Shown here piece by piece: positions 26,798 to 36,178 of a DNA stretch of 64,000 nucleotides (position 1 is its first letter; every line of letters starts with the position of its first letter). Source of the DNA: Candidatus Halocynthiibacter alkanivorans (GTDB lineage Bacteria; Pseudomonadota; Alphaproteobacteria; Rhodobacterales; Rhodobacteraceae); the NCBI RefSeq assembly GCF_003333265.1, contig NZ_QOLB01000156.1, positions 50,414 to 114,413 on the forward strand, read 5' to 3'. The notes under the pieces were generated by a model. That model worked only from the letters and a program-made list of their open reading frames with translations. It made no database searches and was not told where the DNA came from. Made by a program: the position numbers and the translations under genes.

Positions 26798-28075
26798 ATG
26801 CCCACTTCCCCGACCTCCGACCTCATCCTGGAACGCATGATGGCGCTGCATCCCAAGATCATTGATCTGACGCTGGACCGGGTCTGGCGACTGCTGGCGG
26901 CGCTGGACCACCCGGAGCGCAAGATGCCGCCGGTGATCCATATCGCCGGCACCAATGGCAAGGGCTCGACCCAGGCGCTGATCCGCGCCGGGCTTGAGGG
27001 CGGCGGCAAAGCGGTGCACGCCTATACCTCACCACATCTGGCGCGGTTCCATGAGCGCATCCGGCTGGCAGGCGAATTGATTTCTGAGGAACAGCTCAGC
27101 GAAATGCTGGACGAGTGTTATGCGGCCAATGGCGGCGAGAGCATCACTTATTTTGAGATCACCACCGTCGCCGGCCTGCTGGCCTTTGCCCGCACACCGG
27201 CTGATTACACCCTGCTGGAAGTGGGGCTGGGCGGACGGCTGGACGCCACCAATGTGGTGGATACGCCGCTGTTGTCGGTGATCACCCCGATCTCGATCGA
27301 CCACGAACAGTTCCTCGGCGATACGCTGACCAAGATCGCCACCGAAAAAGCCGGGGTGATCAAACGTGGCGTGCCGGTCATCGTCGGTCCGCAGCCCGAC
27401 GAGGTGATGGAGGTGATTGAAGCCACCGCCGCCCGTCTGGGCGCACCGGTTCTGGCCTGTGGCCAGCATTGGCATGTCAGTGAAGAACGCGGCCGGTTGG
27501 TGTTTCAGGACGAGACCGGCTTGCTGGATCTGCCGATGCCGGCGCTGATCGGCGCGCATCAGGTGCAGAACGCCGGGGCGGCGCTGATGGCGCTGCGCCA
27601 TCTGGGATATGACGAGGCGGCCTGTGTCGCGGCGATGGAAAATGCCGTCTGGCCGGCGCGCCTGCAACATCTGCGCCAGGGGCCGCTGGTAGAGCTGGCG
27701 GAAAGTGCCGAGCTGTGGCTGGACGGTGGCCACAACGCCGCTGCGGGTGCCGCGCTAGCCGAGGCGCTGGGCCGGTTGCCCAAACGCAAGCTGCACCTGA
27801 TCTGCGGCATGCTCAATACCAAGGATGTCAGCGGCTATCTGGCACCGCTGGCGGCAGTGTCACAAAGCCTGCATGCGGTGTCTATTCCAGGCGAAGCGGC
27901 GACGTTGAGCGGCGAGGAAACCGCCAAAGCCGCTGCTTCTGTGGGTCTGACCTCGGCCACCGCAGAAAGCGCGGCAGAAGCGGTGAAAGCCATCCGTGCC
28001 GAGCATCCGGACGCACGGATTCTGATCTGTGGTTCGCTTTACCTCGCCGGGCATATTCTGCGCGAAAACGGCTGA
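26798..28075 (+). CDS. folC: Bifunctional dihydrofolate/folylpolyglutamate synthase
   Basis: Adds glutamate to dihydropteroate and to folates; cytosolic, Mur-ligase fold. 425 residues. ATP-binding HIAGTNGKGSTQAL, SPHLARFHERIRL, LEVGLGGRLDATNVV and TPISIDHEQFLGDTL are family signatures, and the C-terminal domain has WLDGGHNAAAGAALAE. Start ATG 26798 with AGGA 10-13 bases upstream. Same strand as accD. A 9-bp-stem hairpin (28115-28140) follows the stop. Confidence 0.94.
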   Translation: MPTSPTSDLILERMMALHPKIIDLTLDRVWRLLAALDHPERKMPPVIHIAGTNGKGSTQALIRAGLEGGGKAVHAYTSPHLARFHERIRLAGELISEEQLSEMLDECYAANGGESITYFEITTVAGLLAFARTPADYTLLEVGLGGRLDATNVVDTPLLSVITPISIDHEQFLGDTLTKIATEKAGVIKRGVPVIVGPQPDEVMEVIEATAARLGAPVLACGQHWHVSEERGRLVFQDETGLLDLPMPALIGAHQVQNAGAALMALRHLGYDEAACVAAMENAVWPARLQHLRQGPLVELAESAELWLDGGHNAAAGAALAEALGRLPKRKLHLICGMLNTKDVSGYLAPLAAVSQSLHAVSIPGEAATLSGEETAKAAASVGLTSATAESAAEAVKAIRAEHPDARILICGSLYLAGHILRENG

Positions 28076-28114
28076 GCACTCCGGTCGGGTATCTGCTCAG
28101 GATTGCCAATAAGA

Positions 28115-28140
28115 CTGGTCCGGGTTCAATACCGGGCCAG
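28115..28140 (+). terminator. Hairpin downstream of folC
   Basis: Stem CTGGTCCGG / CCGGGCCAG (nine pairs, one G-T) with loop GTTCAATA, 40 bp after folC. No T tract follows, so termination is only presumed. The 224-bp spacer up to the GST gene holds nothing else I can identify. Confidence 0.4.
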
Positions 28141-28299
28141 AACCGCGCGGAGGCCAGGCGGCTTGGTTGGCGGCCAGGATGTCGGCCTGGACGAGGACTG
28201 TGATGGGGGCTGGTCTGATGTCCAGCGGAGATTTGTGATGAAGCGCTGCCGGAATTTTTACTGGTTTCCAATGCTGTGCACATCAGGTTTCGGCCGGGT

Positions 28300-29037
28300 T
28301 CAGCCTTCAACCACACCGGCGGCGCTCCAGCTGGGCCGGGCTTTCATCGCCATATAATAGCGGTGAATATTGGGTTTCAGCCCGTCTTCCCACCAGATGT
28401 CAAAGCCGTGTTTGTGGAACCGTGCCAACGCCGCAGTGGCAAAACAATCGGCGAGACTGTAGCTGTCGCCGGCGACAAAATCACTGTGTGCCAGCGCCGT
28501 TTCAAGCGCATCGACCAGGTCGCGGGTGTTTTGCAGATGGGCTTCGACTTCATCCGCGTCTTTGAGAATGGCCTGAAAACGCCGGTTGCCCTCGAGGCGC
28601 GATTTCAGCAGCTTTGCGTGCTCCGGATGCTGTTTCAACTGTGCCGCCAAAAGTTCTCCGCGTGCCACGATTGTGGGCGAGGTACGATCGTGTGTCAGCC
28701 CGTCGCAATAGAGCAGCACGCCGTAGTGCAGCCCCATAATGCGCGCCATCAGGTCCTGCATCCGTGCCGCATCCGGGACGATCAGCGCCGGGCCATCAAA
28801 GGCGGCATCCACCCGATGCACGATGTTGATCGTGTCGGTGATGATCTCATCGCCGATCCGCAGTGTCGGCACCACCGCTTTGGCATTGAGCGCCACATAC
28901 CAGGGCTCAAACTGTTCGTGGGTTTTCATGATATCGATGGTCTGGCGAGTGTAAGACACGCCTTTTTCCGCCAGCGCCAGCCGCGCCATCTGCGAACAGA
29001 TCGAGCCGGGATAGTCGTAAAGCAACACATCAGCCAT
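28300..29037 (-). CDS. Glutathione S-transferase family protein
   Basis: 245 residues; thioredoxin-like N-terminal domain (about 1-80) with the glutathione-site cis-Pro in AVVPTLRIGDEIITDT and an N terminus YDYPGSICSQMARLALAEKG, where the Ser/Cys pair sits at the catalytic position. The alpha-helical C-terminal domain carries SDFVAGDSYSLADCFATAALARF. Substrate unknown. Convergent with folC; zapE lies upstream in the same direction, 68 bp away, and may share its transcript. Confidence 0.87.
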   Translation of the reverse strand: MADVLLYDYPGSICSQMARLALAEKGVSYTRQTIDIMKTHEQFEPWYVALNAKAVVPTLRIGDEIITDTINIVHRVDAAFDGPALIVPDAARMQDLMARIMGLHYGVLLYCDGLTHDRTSPTIVARGELLAAQLKQHPEHAKLLKSRLEGNRRFQAILKDADEVEAHLQNTRDLVDALETALAHSDFVAGDSYSLADCFATAALARFHKHGFDIWWEDGLKPNIHRYYMAMKARPSWSAAGVVEG

Positions 29038-29105
29038 GGTTTAGTATAGGCGCAGCGCGCTAAAAATACAGCTGAAACGCAGCAACACGCCCGTGCGCCC
29101 CGGGA

Positions 29106-30260
29106 TCAGCCGCCGGTGTCGCCAGACGCGGCGCTTTGATCCCTGCCCCAGTCCGCGCCCTGCATTTCGCGCAGGCGGGAGGCAGTGCGTTCAAATTCAA
29201 AAGTGCCTTCGCCTTCTACATAAAGCATTTCCGGCTGGGCGGCGGCGGTTGCAACCAGCCGCACCCGCGCTTCATAAAGCGCGTCAATCAGGGTGACAAA
29301 GCGTTTGGCCTCGTTGAAATTTGAGCGGCCCAGCAGCGGGATGTCATCGAGGAACAGCACCTCAACCGCATCGGCAATGGCGAGGTAATCCGCCGGGCCC
29401 AGCATGCGCGAACACAGGTCCCAGAAGCTCGCGCGCGCCACGCCATTGCGGTACTGCGACAGCGTTACGTCACGCGAATTCACTTTGATCACCAGCGGTT
29501 CCGCTTCGCCCCCGGCCAGATCGCTCCACAACCGGTTCATCCGGGCGTGGCACTCGGGTGTTGCCGGGCTGAAATAGACGTCGCCGCCGGTCAGCAGGTT
29601 CTGGCGGTAATCATGAGGGGACTGCAGATGAAACACCTCCAGCCGCTGGTTCAGCAGCGCGATGAAGGGCAGGAACAGCTTCCGGTTCAACCCGTTCAGA
29701 TAGAGGTCATCCGGCAGCCGGTTGGAGGTGGTGACCACGGTAACCCCGGCGGCGAACAGCAGTTCAAACAAGCGCCCCACCATCATCGCGTCGGTGATAT
29801 CGGTGATGACCATCTCGTCAAAACACAACAGGCGCAGACTGCCCGCGATCTCGGCCGCCAGCGGTTGCAGTGCATCGGCGACGCCGTCCTGACGCGCCTG
29901 GTGGATGGCGGCGTGGACCTCTTGCATGAACGCGTGGAAATGCACCCGGCGTTTGGGCACCTCGACCGTGTCATAAAACAGGTCCATCAGCATCGATTTG
30001 CCGCGCCCGACGCCACCCCAGATATAGAGGCCACGCACCGGCTCGGGTTTCTGGCGGGAAAACAACCCGCGCAACCCGCCGGGTTTGACCGGGGCGGTTT
30101 CCAGCCCGTCGCGCACCTGTTGCAACAGTGGCATCAGCGCCAGCTGCGCCGGGTCTTCCCGCAGATCACCGCGGGCAATACGCGCGGCATAGATCTGTTG
30201 CAGGCTGCCTGCCAGCAGCGGTTTTGGGTCTGAGATCTGTTGTGGCTGATGCTGGGTCAT
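29106..30260 (-). CDS. zapE: Cell division protein ZapE (AFG1-like ATPase)
   Basis: P-loop ATPase that associates with the constricting Z-ring in proteobacteria. 384 residues from the ATG at 30260; an in-frame GTG two codons earlier is possible. Walker A GGVGRGKS (about 82-89), Walker B LLCFDEM, and the sensor region VVTTSNRLPDDLY, followed by the family block LFLPFIALL. The C-terminal part contains LFLDDIPLLGRSNFNEAKRFVTLIDALY. The final 20 residues are not conserved. Divergent from an MFS gene. Confidence 0.92.
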   Translation of the reverse strand: MTQHQPQQISDPKPLLAGSLQQIYAARIARGDLREDPAQLALMPLLQQVRDGLETAPVKPGGLRGLFSRQKPEPVRGLYIWGGVGRGKSMLMDLFYDTVEVPKRRVHFHAFMQEVHAAIHQARQDGVADALQPLAAEIAGSLRLLCFDEMVITDITDAMMVGRLFELLFAAGVTVVTTSNRLPDDLYLNGLNRKLFLPFIALLNQRLEVFHLQSPHDYRQNLLTGGDVYFSPATPECHARMNRLWSDLAGGEAEPLVIKVNSRDVTLSQYRNGVARASFWDLCSRMLGPADYLAIADAVEVLFLDDIPLLGRSNFNEAKRFVTLIDALYEARVRLVATAAAQPEMLYVEGEGTFEFERTASRLREMQGADWGRDQSAASGDTGG

Positions 30261-30618
30261 GGCCACTGTGTAATAGCCAGGACAGGATAATAAAAGATGA
30301 TGTCTTCAATTCGTGTTGGTTGGCTGTGAGGCCTGGACAGTGGTCCGGAAACGGGGCAGCACCTGACGCTGGGGAGGCATGAAGCGCCTTTCCGTGGGGC
30401 GTGAGAAGCGTCCCGGGAATGACCCGGGCGACCATTTCACTGACGCGGGCGCGGCGTGGGCAGGCACCGGGCCAGACAGCTCTCATGGGTCAGCGATGCC
30501 CGTCATTGCCGCGCGATATGGCCTGCAGACATCGCGTCATAAAAGATGATGCGTCACCCGACAGATATTGATTTGACCCGGTGGCGTTTTTCACGGCAAC
30601 TGCACGCCGGAGGACTTC
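30261..30618. other. 358-bp spacer between divergent zapE and MFS genes
   Basis: AT-rich ends and a GC-rich middle. A 13-bp direct repeat ATAAAAGATGATG occurs at 30290-30302 and 30539-30551, near the two ends. Two CCCGGG sites (30412, 30423) form a small hairpin. The MFS start has a strong GGAGG. No gene or RNA recognised. Confidence 0.45.
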
Positions 30619-31875
30619 ATGACAGTTTCACGCGCGCCCCTTTTCAACCCGGTTCTTCTGGCGGCTTGTTTCGTCATTCTGGTCAGCTTTGCGATCCGCG
30701 CCTCTTTTGGTGTGTTTCAGATCCCGGTGGCGGCAGAGTTCAACTGGCCGCGGGCCGAGTTTTCTCTGGCGATCGCGGTGCAGAATCTGGCCTGGGGCAT
30801 TGGCCAGCCCATCTTTGGCGCCATTGCCGAAAAGATCGGCGACCGCAAAGCGATTTTCCTTGGCGCGCTGACCTATGCGCTGGGGCTGTTGCTGTCCTCT
30901 TTTGCCGTCACACCGGAGCAGCATCAGGCCTATGAGATCCTCGTGGGTTTTGGCATCGCCGGCACCGGTTTTGGAGTCATTCTGGCGGTGGTGGGGCGGG
31001 CGTCTTCTGACAAAAATCGCTCGATGGCGCTGGCGATTGCCACCGCAGCGGGCTCGGCCGGGCAGATCTTTGGCGCCCCGGTTGCGGAGTATCTGCTCAG
31101 CATCATGAGCTGGCAGGAAGTGTTTGTGATGTTCGCCGCCGCCATTCTGACCGTGCTGGGCGCGCTGCCGTTTATGCGCAGCGTTCAACCGGTCAGGATT
31201 GTCGATGATGAAGAAACAATGCGCCAGGTTCTGGGCAAAGCGTTTCGCGATCCGACATATAGGTTAATTTTTCTGGGCTTTTTTTCCTGCGGGTATCAGC
31301 TTGCGTTTGTCACCGCTCATTTCCCGGCTCTGGTCACCGAAATGTCCAGTGCTGTGGACCCGACGGGCAAGCTCGCGTCAATGGGGATTGGCACCACTGC
31401 AGCACTGGGGGCGATCTCGATTTCGATGATCGGACTTGCCAATATCGCCGGCACGCTGACGGCCGGTTATCTCGGCGATCGTTACCCGAAAAAGTACCTT
31501 CTTGCAGGCATTTACACGGCGCGCACGGTTTTGGCCGCAGCGTTCATCCTGCTGCCAATCACCCCGGCAACCGTGTTGATATTTTCGCTCACTATGGGGC
31601 TGCTGTGGCTGGCCACCGTGCCGCTGACTTCGGGTCTGGTGGCGCAGATTTACGGGCTGCGCTATATGGGCACGCTGTATGGATTTGTCTTCCTGTCCCA
31701 TCAGCTCGGAAGCTTCCTGGGCGTCTGGCTCGGCGGTAAGCTTTATGACGTTTACGGAGATTATACCATTGTGTGGTGGATTGGCGTTGGTGTCGGGGCG
31801 ATTTCAGCGATCCTGCACCTGCCTGTGAAGGAAACCCCGCTGTCGCAGCGTACTGCAGCGACAGCTGCTGGCTGA
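30619..31875 (+). CDS. MFS transporter
   Basis: 12-helix major facilitator, 418 residues, inner membrane. The AEKIGDRKAIFLGAL loop (about 72-86) is the MFS motif A region and GYLGDRYPKKYLLAG the repeat after TM8. IRASFGVFQIP near the start, LAWGIGQPIFGA and GFGIAGTGFGVILAVVGR resemble the oxalate/formate antiporter-like (OFA) or monocarboxylate branch; the substrate cannot be assigned. GGAGGAC lies directly upstream of the ATG. A small lipoprotein gene follows 40 bp later. Confidence 0.88.
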   Translation: MTVSRAPLFNPVLLAACFVILVSFAIRASFGVFQIPVAAEFNWPRAEFSLAIAVQNLAWGIGQPIFGAIAEKIGDRKAIFLGALTYALGLLLSSFAVTPEQHQAYEILVGFGIAGTGFGVILAVVGRASSDKNRSMALAIATAAGSAGQIFGAPVAEYLLSIMSWQEVFVMFAAAILTVLGALPFMRSVQPVRIVDDEETMRQVLGKAFRDPTYRLIFLGFFSCGYQLAFVTAHFPALVTEMSSAVDPTGKLASMGIGTTAALGAISISMIGLANIAGTLTAGYLGDRYPKKYLLAGIYTARTVLAAAFILLPITPATVLIFSLTMGLLWLATVPLTSGLVAQIYGLRYMGTLYGFVFLSHQLGSFLGVWLGGKLYDVYGDYTIVWWIGVGVGAISAILHLPVKETPLSQRTAATAAG

Positions 31876-31915
31876 GGACCGTTTCCAGGCACCACCCCGA
31901 TCCGGAGCTGTCATT

Positions 31916-32083
31916 ATGACCCGTTTAACATTTGTTGCCCTCAGTGGTTTTATCCTGTTGTCCGCTTGTGCGACCACCTCTTCAATGAGCCCGAACCGCG
32001 CCTTTGAAGTGCCGGTGAGTGAGGAATATTACCTGATGCTGACCCATCAGACCCCGGCCCAGACGAACGCCGTGTCGCAGTAA
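31916..32083 (+). CDS. Small predicted lipoprotein (55 residues)
   Basis: Short frame ATG to TAA, 55 residues: MTRLTFVALSGFILLSAC gives a positively charged N terminus, hydrophobic core and lipobox LSAC with Cys18. The mature part, about 38 residues, is hydrophilic and ends in EYYLMLTHQTPAQTNAVSQ. GGAG lies nine bases before the start. It is 40 bp after the MFS gene and so may be co-transcribed. The good signal peptide and spacing support it as real; no family recognised. Confidence 0.6.
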   Translation: MTRLTFVALSGFILLSACATTSSMSPNRAFEVPVSEEYYLMLTHQTPAQTNAVSQ

Positions 32084-32230
32084 GGTTTTGAGCAGGGCAC
32101 CTCGGCGCAGCCACTGCCTGCCAGCCCGCCGGTGACGGCCCCTCTGTGGCTGCTGCACGATGACTGCCGCGTCGGATTGAAGCGCCAACACTGAGGCGCC
32201 GTGACACCCGTCACGGCCGCGGGCCGCGCT

Positions 32231-33142
32231 TCACTGTTCGCGCAGAAAGCGCTGAATTTCAGCCGCCATTTCTTTGGCGTGGCTGAGTGGCAGCATATGG
32301 TCGCCCTCCTGCCAGGTCTTGTGACAAACGTCCTGATTGGCCTGCGCCATAGCGCCTGGCGCGGATTGCGGAATAACCGCGTCCTGCGCCCCCCAGAGCG
32401 CCAGTACCGGCACGCCCTGCTCGTGCAGCTCCCGCATATCCTCAGCGGCACCATTGCTCAGAAGGTGCCCGATCGCCGAGACAATCGCCGGGTGCAGCCC
32501 GCGGCGCCGGCAATCCGCGTAATATTGCTCTGTACTGTCGATCAGGCCACGGCGCTTGTGGTCCCGCGCTGCCCGGCGCATCACCTGCGGGCCCCACAAA
32601 TATTGCAGCCAACGCGCCGGAAACCCACCTCTGAAAATCAGCCTGTCCAGCGCCCCGGTTGTCACACCAAAGCCGGCGGGGGCGACCAGGATCAGCCGCT
32701 CCACCCGGGAAGGGTCTTCGGCGGCAAAGGCGGTGGCGACCTGCCCGCCCATGGAATATCCCAGCAGGGTGATATCGCCCTCTACCGCCTGGTCCTGCAG
32801 CAAGTCGCGCAGCTGGCGCAGATACAGTGCCCGGTCGTGTGCTGCGTGCACACTGGCGGAATAGCCCCGGCCGTAATGATCATAACTCAGCACCCGGAAC
32901 CCCATCCGGGTCAATCCCTCAATGGTGCCGGCCCAGACATGGGACGGGGTGGTCAGCCCATGCACACAGACCGCGACGGGACCACGTGTTGGCCCATGCC
33001 ACTGATAATGGGTATCGCCGTCGCTGAGGCTGGCAAAGCGGCCCGGCGCCTGGCGCGTATCTGGCAAGGCGCGGCGGCGCTCCAGCACAAAGGGCGCAGC
33101 CGCCAGAACCGCCAGAAGCAGAAAGAGGGTTAGCCAGATCAT
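32231..33142 (-). CDS. Alpha/beta hydrolase, membrane-anchored
   Basis: Serine hydrolase of 303 residues starting at 33142, where ATGA overlaps the ornithine cyclodeaminase-like stop. One N-terminal membrane segment (about 1-20). Oxyanion motif VHGLTTPSHVW, nucleophile Ser130 in GYSMGG, Asp in ALWGAQDAVIP and His in WQEGDHMLPL complete the triad. The nearby YDHYGRGYS block resembles monoglyceride-lipase-like enzymes. Last gene of a minus-strand run beginning at fghA (38561). Substrate unknown. Confidence 0.86.
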   Translation of the reverse strand: MIWLTLFLLLAVLAAAPFVLERRRALPDTRQAPGRFASLSDGDTHYQWHGPTRGPVAVCVHGLTTPSHVWAGTIEGLTRMGFRVLSYDHYGRGYSASVHAAHDRALYLRQLRDLLQDQAVEGDITLLGYSMGGQVATAFAAEDPSRVERLILVAPAGFGVTTGALDRLIFRGGFPARWLQYLWGPQVMRRAARDHKRRGLIDSTEQYYADCRRRGLHPAIVSAIGHLLSNGAAEDMRELHEQGVPVLALWGAQDAVIPQSAPGAMAQANQDVCHKTWQEGDHMLPLSHAKEMAAEIQRFLREQ

Positions 33143-34089
33143 TCCCCCGGGCCCGGAACTGCGCCCCCGCCCTGGCGGCGCCATTGTTGCAGGATATAGC
33201 GGCTGGTCATCAGGTCGAGATGGCCACCGCCGCCGTTTTTAAACAGAGTGATCTCATCGTCGTTACGGCGGGTGAAGTTGCCACCCGGAAGGTCATAAAA
33301 ATCGGCCACCACGTCGTCACGGCTTATCACGCCCTCAGCCAGCGGCGTTCTGAATTCGCCGATATGATCCAGCACCGTGTCGCGACTGTCGACAAACAGG
33401 CGGGCGCGGCAGAGCGCCTCATCATCGGCTTCGCGCATATCAGGGCGATAGGCGCCGATCAGGTCCACATGTTGTCCCGGCTGCAACCAGGCGCCGCGCA
33501 ACAGGGGCTCGGTGCTCATGGTCGCCGAACTGATGATATCGGCCGCGCCCACAGCGGATTCCAGGTCGGTGGCAACGGTGGTATTGTCAAAGGCATTGGC
33601 AAGCGTTTCTGCGCCGGCGGCGCTGCGGTTCCAGACGGTGAACTGCGCCTGGGGAAACGCGGCGCCATAGGCCTGGCGCAGGGAATGAGCCACGGTGCCC
33701 GCACCGAGGATCAGGATGCGTTTGCTGTCAGGGCGCGCCAGTTTCAGCGCCGCCAGCAGGCTGTCTCCAGCGGTTTTCCATTTGGTCACCAGGTGGAAAT
33801 CCACCAGCGCTTCCAGGCTGCCGTCCGCATCGGAATAAAGGTTCACACCCCCGTTGATGGTCGGCACCTCGCTGCCCTTGTTACCGGGGAAAATGGTGGC
33901 GCTTTTCACCGCAATACCAAGGCCGTCAATCCAGGCCGAACGCGACAGCAAGGTGTCTTTGCCGCGATACAGAAAGGTGTCGTCGAGCGTGGCACGGGGC
34001 AGCGAATGCCCGGCCTCAAGCGCCTCTGTGAGACCTCGCCAGTCCAGCAGGGCTTCGCCGCCGGCAAAAGGAATAATGTCAAAACTCAT
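33139..34089 (-). CDS. Ornithine cyclodeaminase/mu-crystallin family protein
   Basis: 316 residues, NAD(P)-binding. N terminus GGEALLDWRGLTEALEAG, KSATIFPGN and NLYSDADGSLEALVD are family blocks, and the Rossmann motif ILGAGTVAHSLRQAY (about 126-140) replaces the usual GxGxxA with GAGTVA. This short form often acts as delta-1-pyrroline-2-carboxylate or related ketimine reductase rather than a true ornithine cyclodeaminase; the true OCD candidate is at 53533. Overlaps HAD gene upstream and hydrolase downstream by 4 bp each. Confidence 0.83.
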   Translation of the reverse strand: MSFDIIPFAGGEALLDWRGLTEALEAGHSLPRATLDDTFLYRGKDTLLSRSAWIDGLGIAVKSATIFPGNKGSEVPTINGGVNLYSDADGSLEALVDFHLVTKWKTAGDSLLAALKLARPDSKRILILGAGTVAHSLRQAYGAAFPQAQFTVWNRSAAGAETLANAFDNTTVATDLESAVGAADIISSATMSTEPLLRGAWLQPGQHVDLIGAYRPDMREADDEALCRARLFVDSRDTVLDHIGEFRTPLAEGVISRDDVVADFYDLPGGNFTRRNDDEITLFKNGGGGHLDLMTSRYILQQWRRQGGGAVPGPGE

Positions 34090-34706
34090 GGTCGTGCTTC
34101 ACTTTCACTGAGCAGGCCCTCGGCCACCAGGCGCGCGGCCCAGCCTTTGGGCGAGGTGAACAGATGGGTCTGCCAGCCGCGCGCAGCGGCGGTGTCGAGG
34201 TTTTCCTGGCGGTCGTCCGCAAACAGCATGTTCTGCGGAGTGACGCCGCAATCCTCTTCCAGCATCTGATAGATCTGCACATGCGGTTTTACGCAGCCCA
34301 TGTAGCCCGAAACATAGCGTCGGTCGAATTCCGCCAGCACCGGATATTCTTTTTCCGCGATTTCAAAGGTGCCGATGCCAAAATTGGACAGGGCGAACAC
34401 CGGAATACCGCGCTGGCGCAGCGCGCGCAGCAGCTGCGCCGAATGGGGGATCGCCGGCTGCGCCAGTTCAAGCCAGTTGTCGTGCCACATGCGGATTTCC
34501 GCGGCGAATTCCGGGAACCTGTCGGCGGCGTCATAGATCGTCTGTTTGAAATCATGGCCCTGGTCCACCAGGTCATTCACTGCGTGCAGGTCGGTTGTCG
34601 CGAACAATTCGCGCCGCCGCGCTTCACCGATCCTCGCGTCGAACCAGCGTTCGGGATGCCATTCGATCAGGACATTGCCGATGTCAAAAATTACTGCTTC
34701 AATCAT
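34086..34706 (-). CDS. HAD-IA hydrolase, YihX-like
   Basis: Phosphatase of 206 residues. Motif I VIFDIGNVLIEWHPERWFD (Asp8) has Asn in place of the second catalytic Asp, as in YihX and haloacid dehalogenase-like subgroups that often use it for glucose 1-phosphate or 2-haloacids. Motif II is FALSNFGIG, motif III YMGCVKPHVQIYQ, motif IV NMLFADDRQENLDTAAARGW. Coupled by ATGA with the cyclodeaminase-like gene; 39 bp after the DMT transporter gene. Substrate unknown. Confidence 0.83.
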   Translation of the reverse strand: MIEAVIFDIGNVLIEWHPERWFDARIGEARRRELFATTDLHAVNDLVDQGHDFKQTIYDAADRFPEFAAEIRMWHDNWLELAQPAIPHSAQLLRALRQRGIPVFALSNFGIGTFEIAEKEYPVLAEFDRRYVSGYMGCVKPHVQIYQMLEEDCGVTPQNMLFADDRQENLDTAAARGWQTHLFTSPKGWAARLVAEGLLSESEARP

Positions 34707-34745
34707 TTTTGTCTAATCCTTTGCCTTGCCAAAAAGCCGTCTGTA

Positions 34746-35729
34746 TCAGCCGGCGGGCCGGCGTCCTGGCCGGGTGGGCACCTGCTTGTGCAGTAACTCC
34801 CGCCAGACAGAAACCAGCCCTGATCCGACCACCAGCGTAGAGCCGATCCAGACGTTTGTCGTGGGCCAATCTGCAAAAAACACCACGCCCCAAAGTACCG
34901 CCAGCGGCAACGCGACATATTCAAACGGCGCCACCAGCCCGGCTTCACAGAGCCGGTAGGCCTGACCGATCAGATAACCGCCAAACCCGCCGGCAATACC
35001 GAGCACCGCAATGACCAGATAATCACTCTGCGCCGGCCAGATCCAGGCCCGGAATATGAAATCCAGCGCCGTACTGTCGCCGGTGGCAAACCGCCCGTCA
35101 CCCAGCGTCAGCCCCACCAGCGCGCTGACAAAGAGGAACCCCAGCAACGGATAGAGTGACAGCGCCGCGCCCCGTTCAGAGCCGCCCGCGCGGCGGGTCA
35201 GGATATGCGCGCTGGCATAGCCAAAGGCGGCCGCCAGCGGCAGCAGCGACGTGAACTGAAACGCATCCGCTCCCGGGCGCACGATGATCAGAACCCCGAA
35301 GAAACCAACCGCCACCGCCGCCCAGCGCCAGGGCCCTACTTTTTCGCGCAGAAACAGCACCGACATCGCGGTCACAATCAGCGGCGTGGCAAAGTAAATC
35401 GCCACCGCATTGGCCAGCGGCATCACCGCAAGTCCCGTAAAGAGCATCAGATTTGCAAAGATAACCGCCAGGCTGCGCATCCCGTGCAGCCGTAGTTTTG
35501 AAGTGCGCAACACATGCAGCCCGCCTTCCAGCGGCACGATGAACCCAAGCAGCACCGTCAGCGCGATGAGCGAGCGCAGAAACACAATTTCATAAAGCGG
35601 GTAGTCACCCGACAGCAGTTTGACGATCAGATCAATAATGGAAAAACACAGCGCGGCACCGACAGCAGCCAGCAAGCCCAGAGGCTGTATACCTGCGGTG
35701 GCCGGGTTTGCGCCTGTGATTTTGTTCAC
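34746..35729 (-). CDS. DMT superfamily transporter (EamA)
   Basis: Ten-helix inner-membrane transporter, 327 residues, with two EamA repeats (about 20-150 and 170-300). Typical blocks are [51 protein letters not shown] and the second copy [25 protein letters not shown]. Start is GTG at 35729 inside the YaiI stop (GTGA). C-terminal Arg/Pro-rich tail. Substrate unknown. Member of the fghA-sthA run. Confidence 0.87.
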   Translation of the reverse strand: MNKITGANPATAGIQPLGLLAAVGAALCFSIIDLIVKLLSGDYPLYEIVFLRSLIALTVLLGFIVPLEGGLHVLRTSKLRLHGMRSLAVIFANLMLFTGLAVMPLANAVAIYFATPLIVTAMSVLFLREKVGPWRWAAVAVGFFGVLIIVRPGADAFQFTSLLPLAAAFGYASAHILTRRAGGSERGAALSLYPLLGFLFVSALVGLTLGDGRFATGDSTALDFIFRAWIWPAQSDYLVIAVLGIAGGFGGYLIGQAYRLCEAGLVAPFEYVALPLAVLWGVVFFADWPTTNVWIGSTLVVGSGLVSVWRELLHKQVPTRPGRRPAG

Positions 35730-36178
35730 TTCTGCTCCCGCGCTGCGGCGCGCACTTCACGCTCCAGCGCCTCAAGAAAACGCGAGCGGTCGGTTTTGGA
35801 AAACGCCGGGCCGCCGCCCTGACGGAACGGATCCGCCGCGCGCAGATCCGCCATCAGATCGCGGGTGGCCAGCACATTGCCAATATTGGCCTGTGTCAGC
35901 GCTTCACCATTGTGTTTGAGCACCCGGGCACCGGCTTCGACACATTTGGCGGCCAGCGGGATGTCACTGGTCACCACCACATCGCCTGGCCCGGCCCGGT
36001 CCGCGATCCACATATCCGCCACGTCGGGCCCGTCGGGCACAAACACCATCTCCACCAGCGGGTTGGCAGAGGGGCGCAGGCCGCCGTTGCAGACCAGAAA
36101 CATCTTCAGGCCATGCCGGGTGGCGACTTTTTCCGCCTCGGCTTTCACCGGGCAGGCATCGGCATCGATATAGATCAC
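35726..36178 (-). CDS. YaiI/YqxD family (DUF188) protein
   Basis: 150 residues, PIN-like fold family of unknown function. [19 protein letters not shown] at the N terminus and [20 protein letters not shown] (56-75) are the family signature, with conserved Asp residues placed as in PIN nucleases. GTG start overlaps the sthA stop by 4 bp. C-terminal [20 protein letters not shown] is also conserved in the family. Confidence 0.9.
   Translation of the reverse strand: MIYIDADACPVKAEAEKVATRHGLKMFLVCNGGLRPSANPLVEMVFVPDGPDVADMWIADRAGPGDVVVTSDIPLAAKCVEAGARVLKHNGEALTQANIGNVLATRDLMADLRAADPFRQGGGPAFSKTDRSRFLEALEREVRAAAREQK

Noticed and set aside
28111..28145. A tRNA T-arm-like sequence (GGTTCAATACC) after folC
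   Set aside because: The stem is a simple 9-bp hairpin with no acceptor, D or anticodon arms around it; better read as a transcript-end hairpin.
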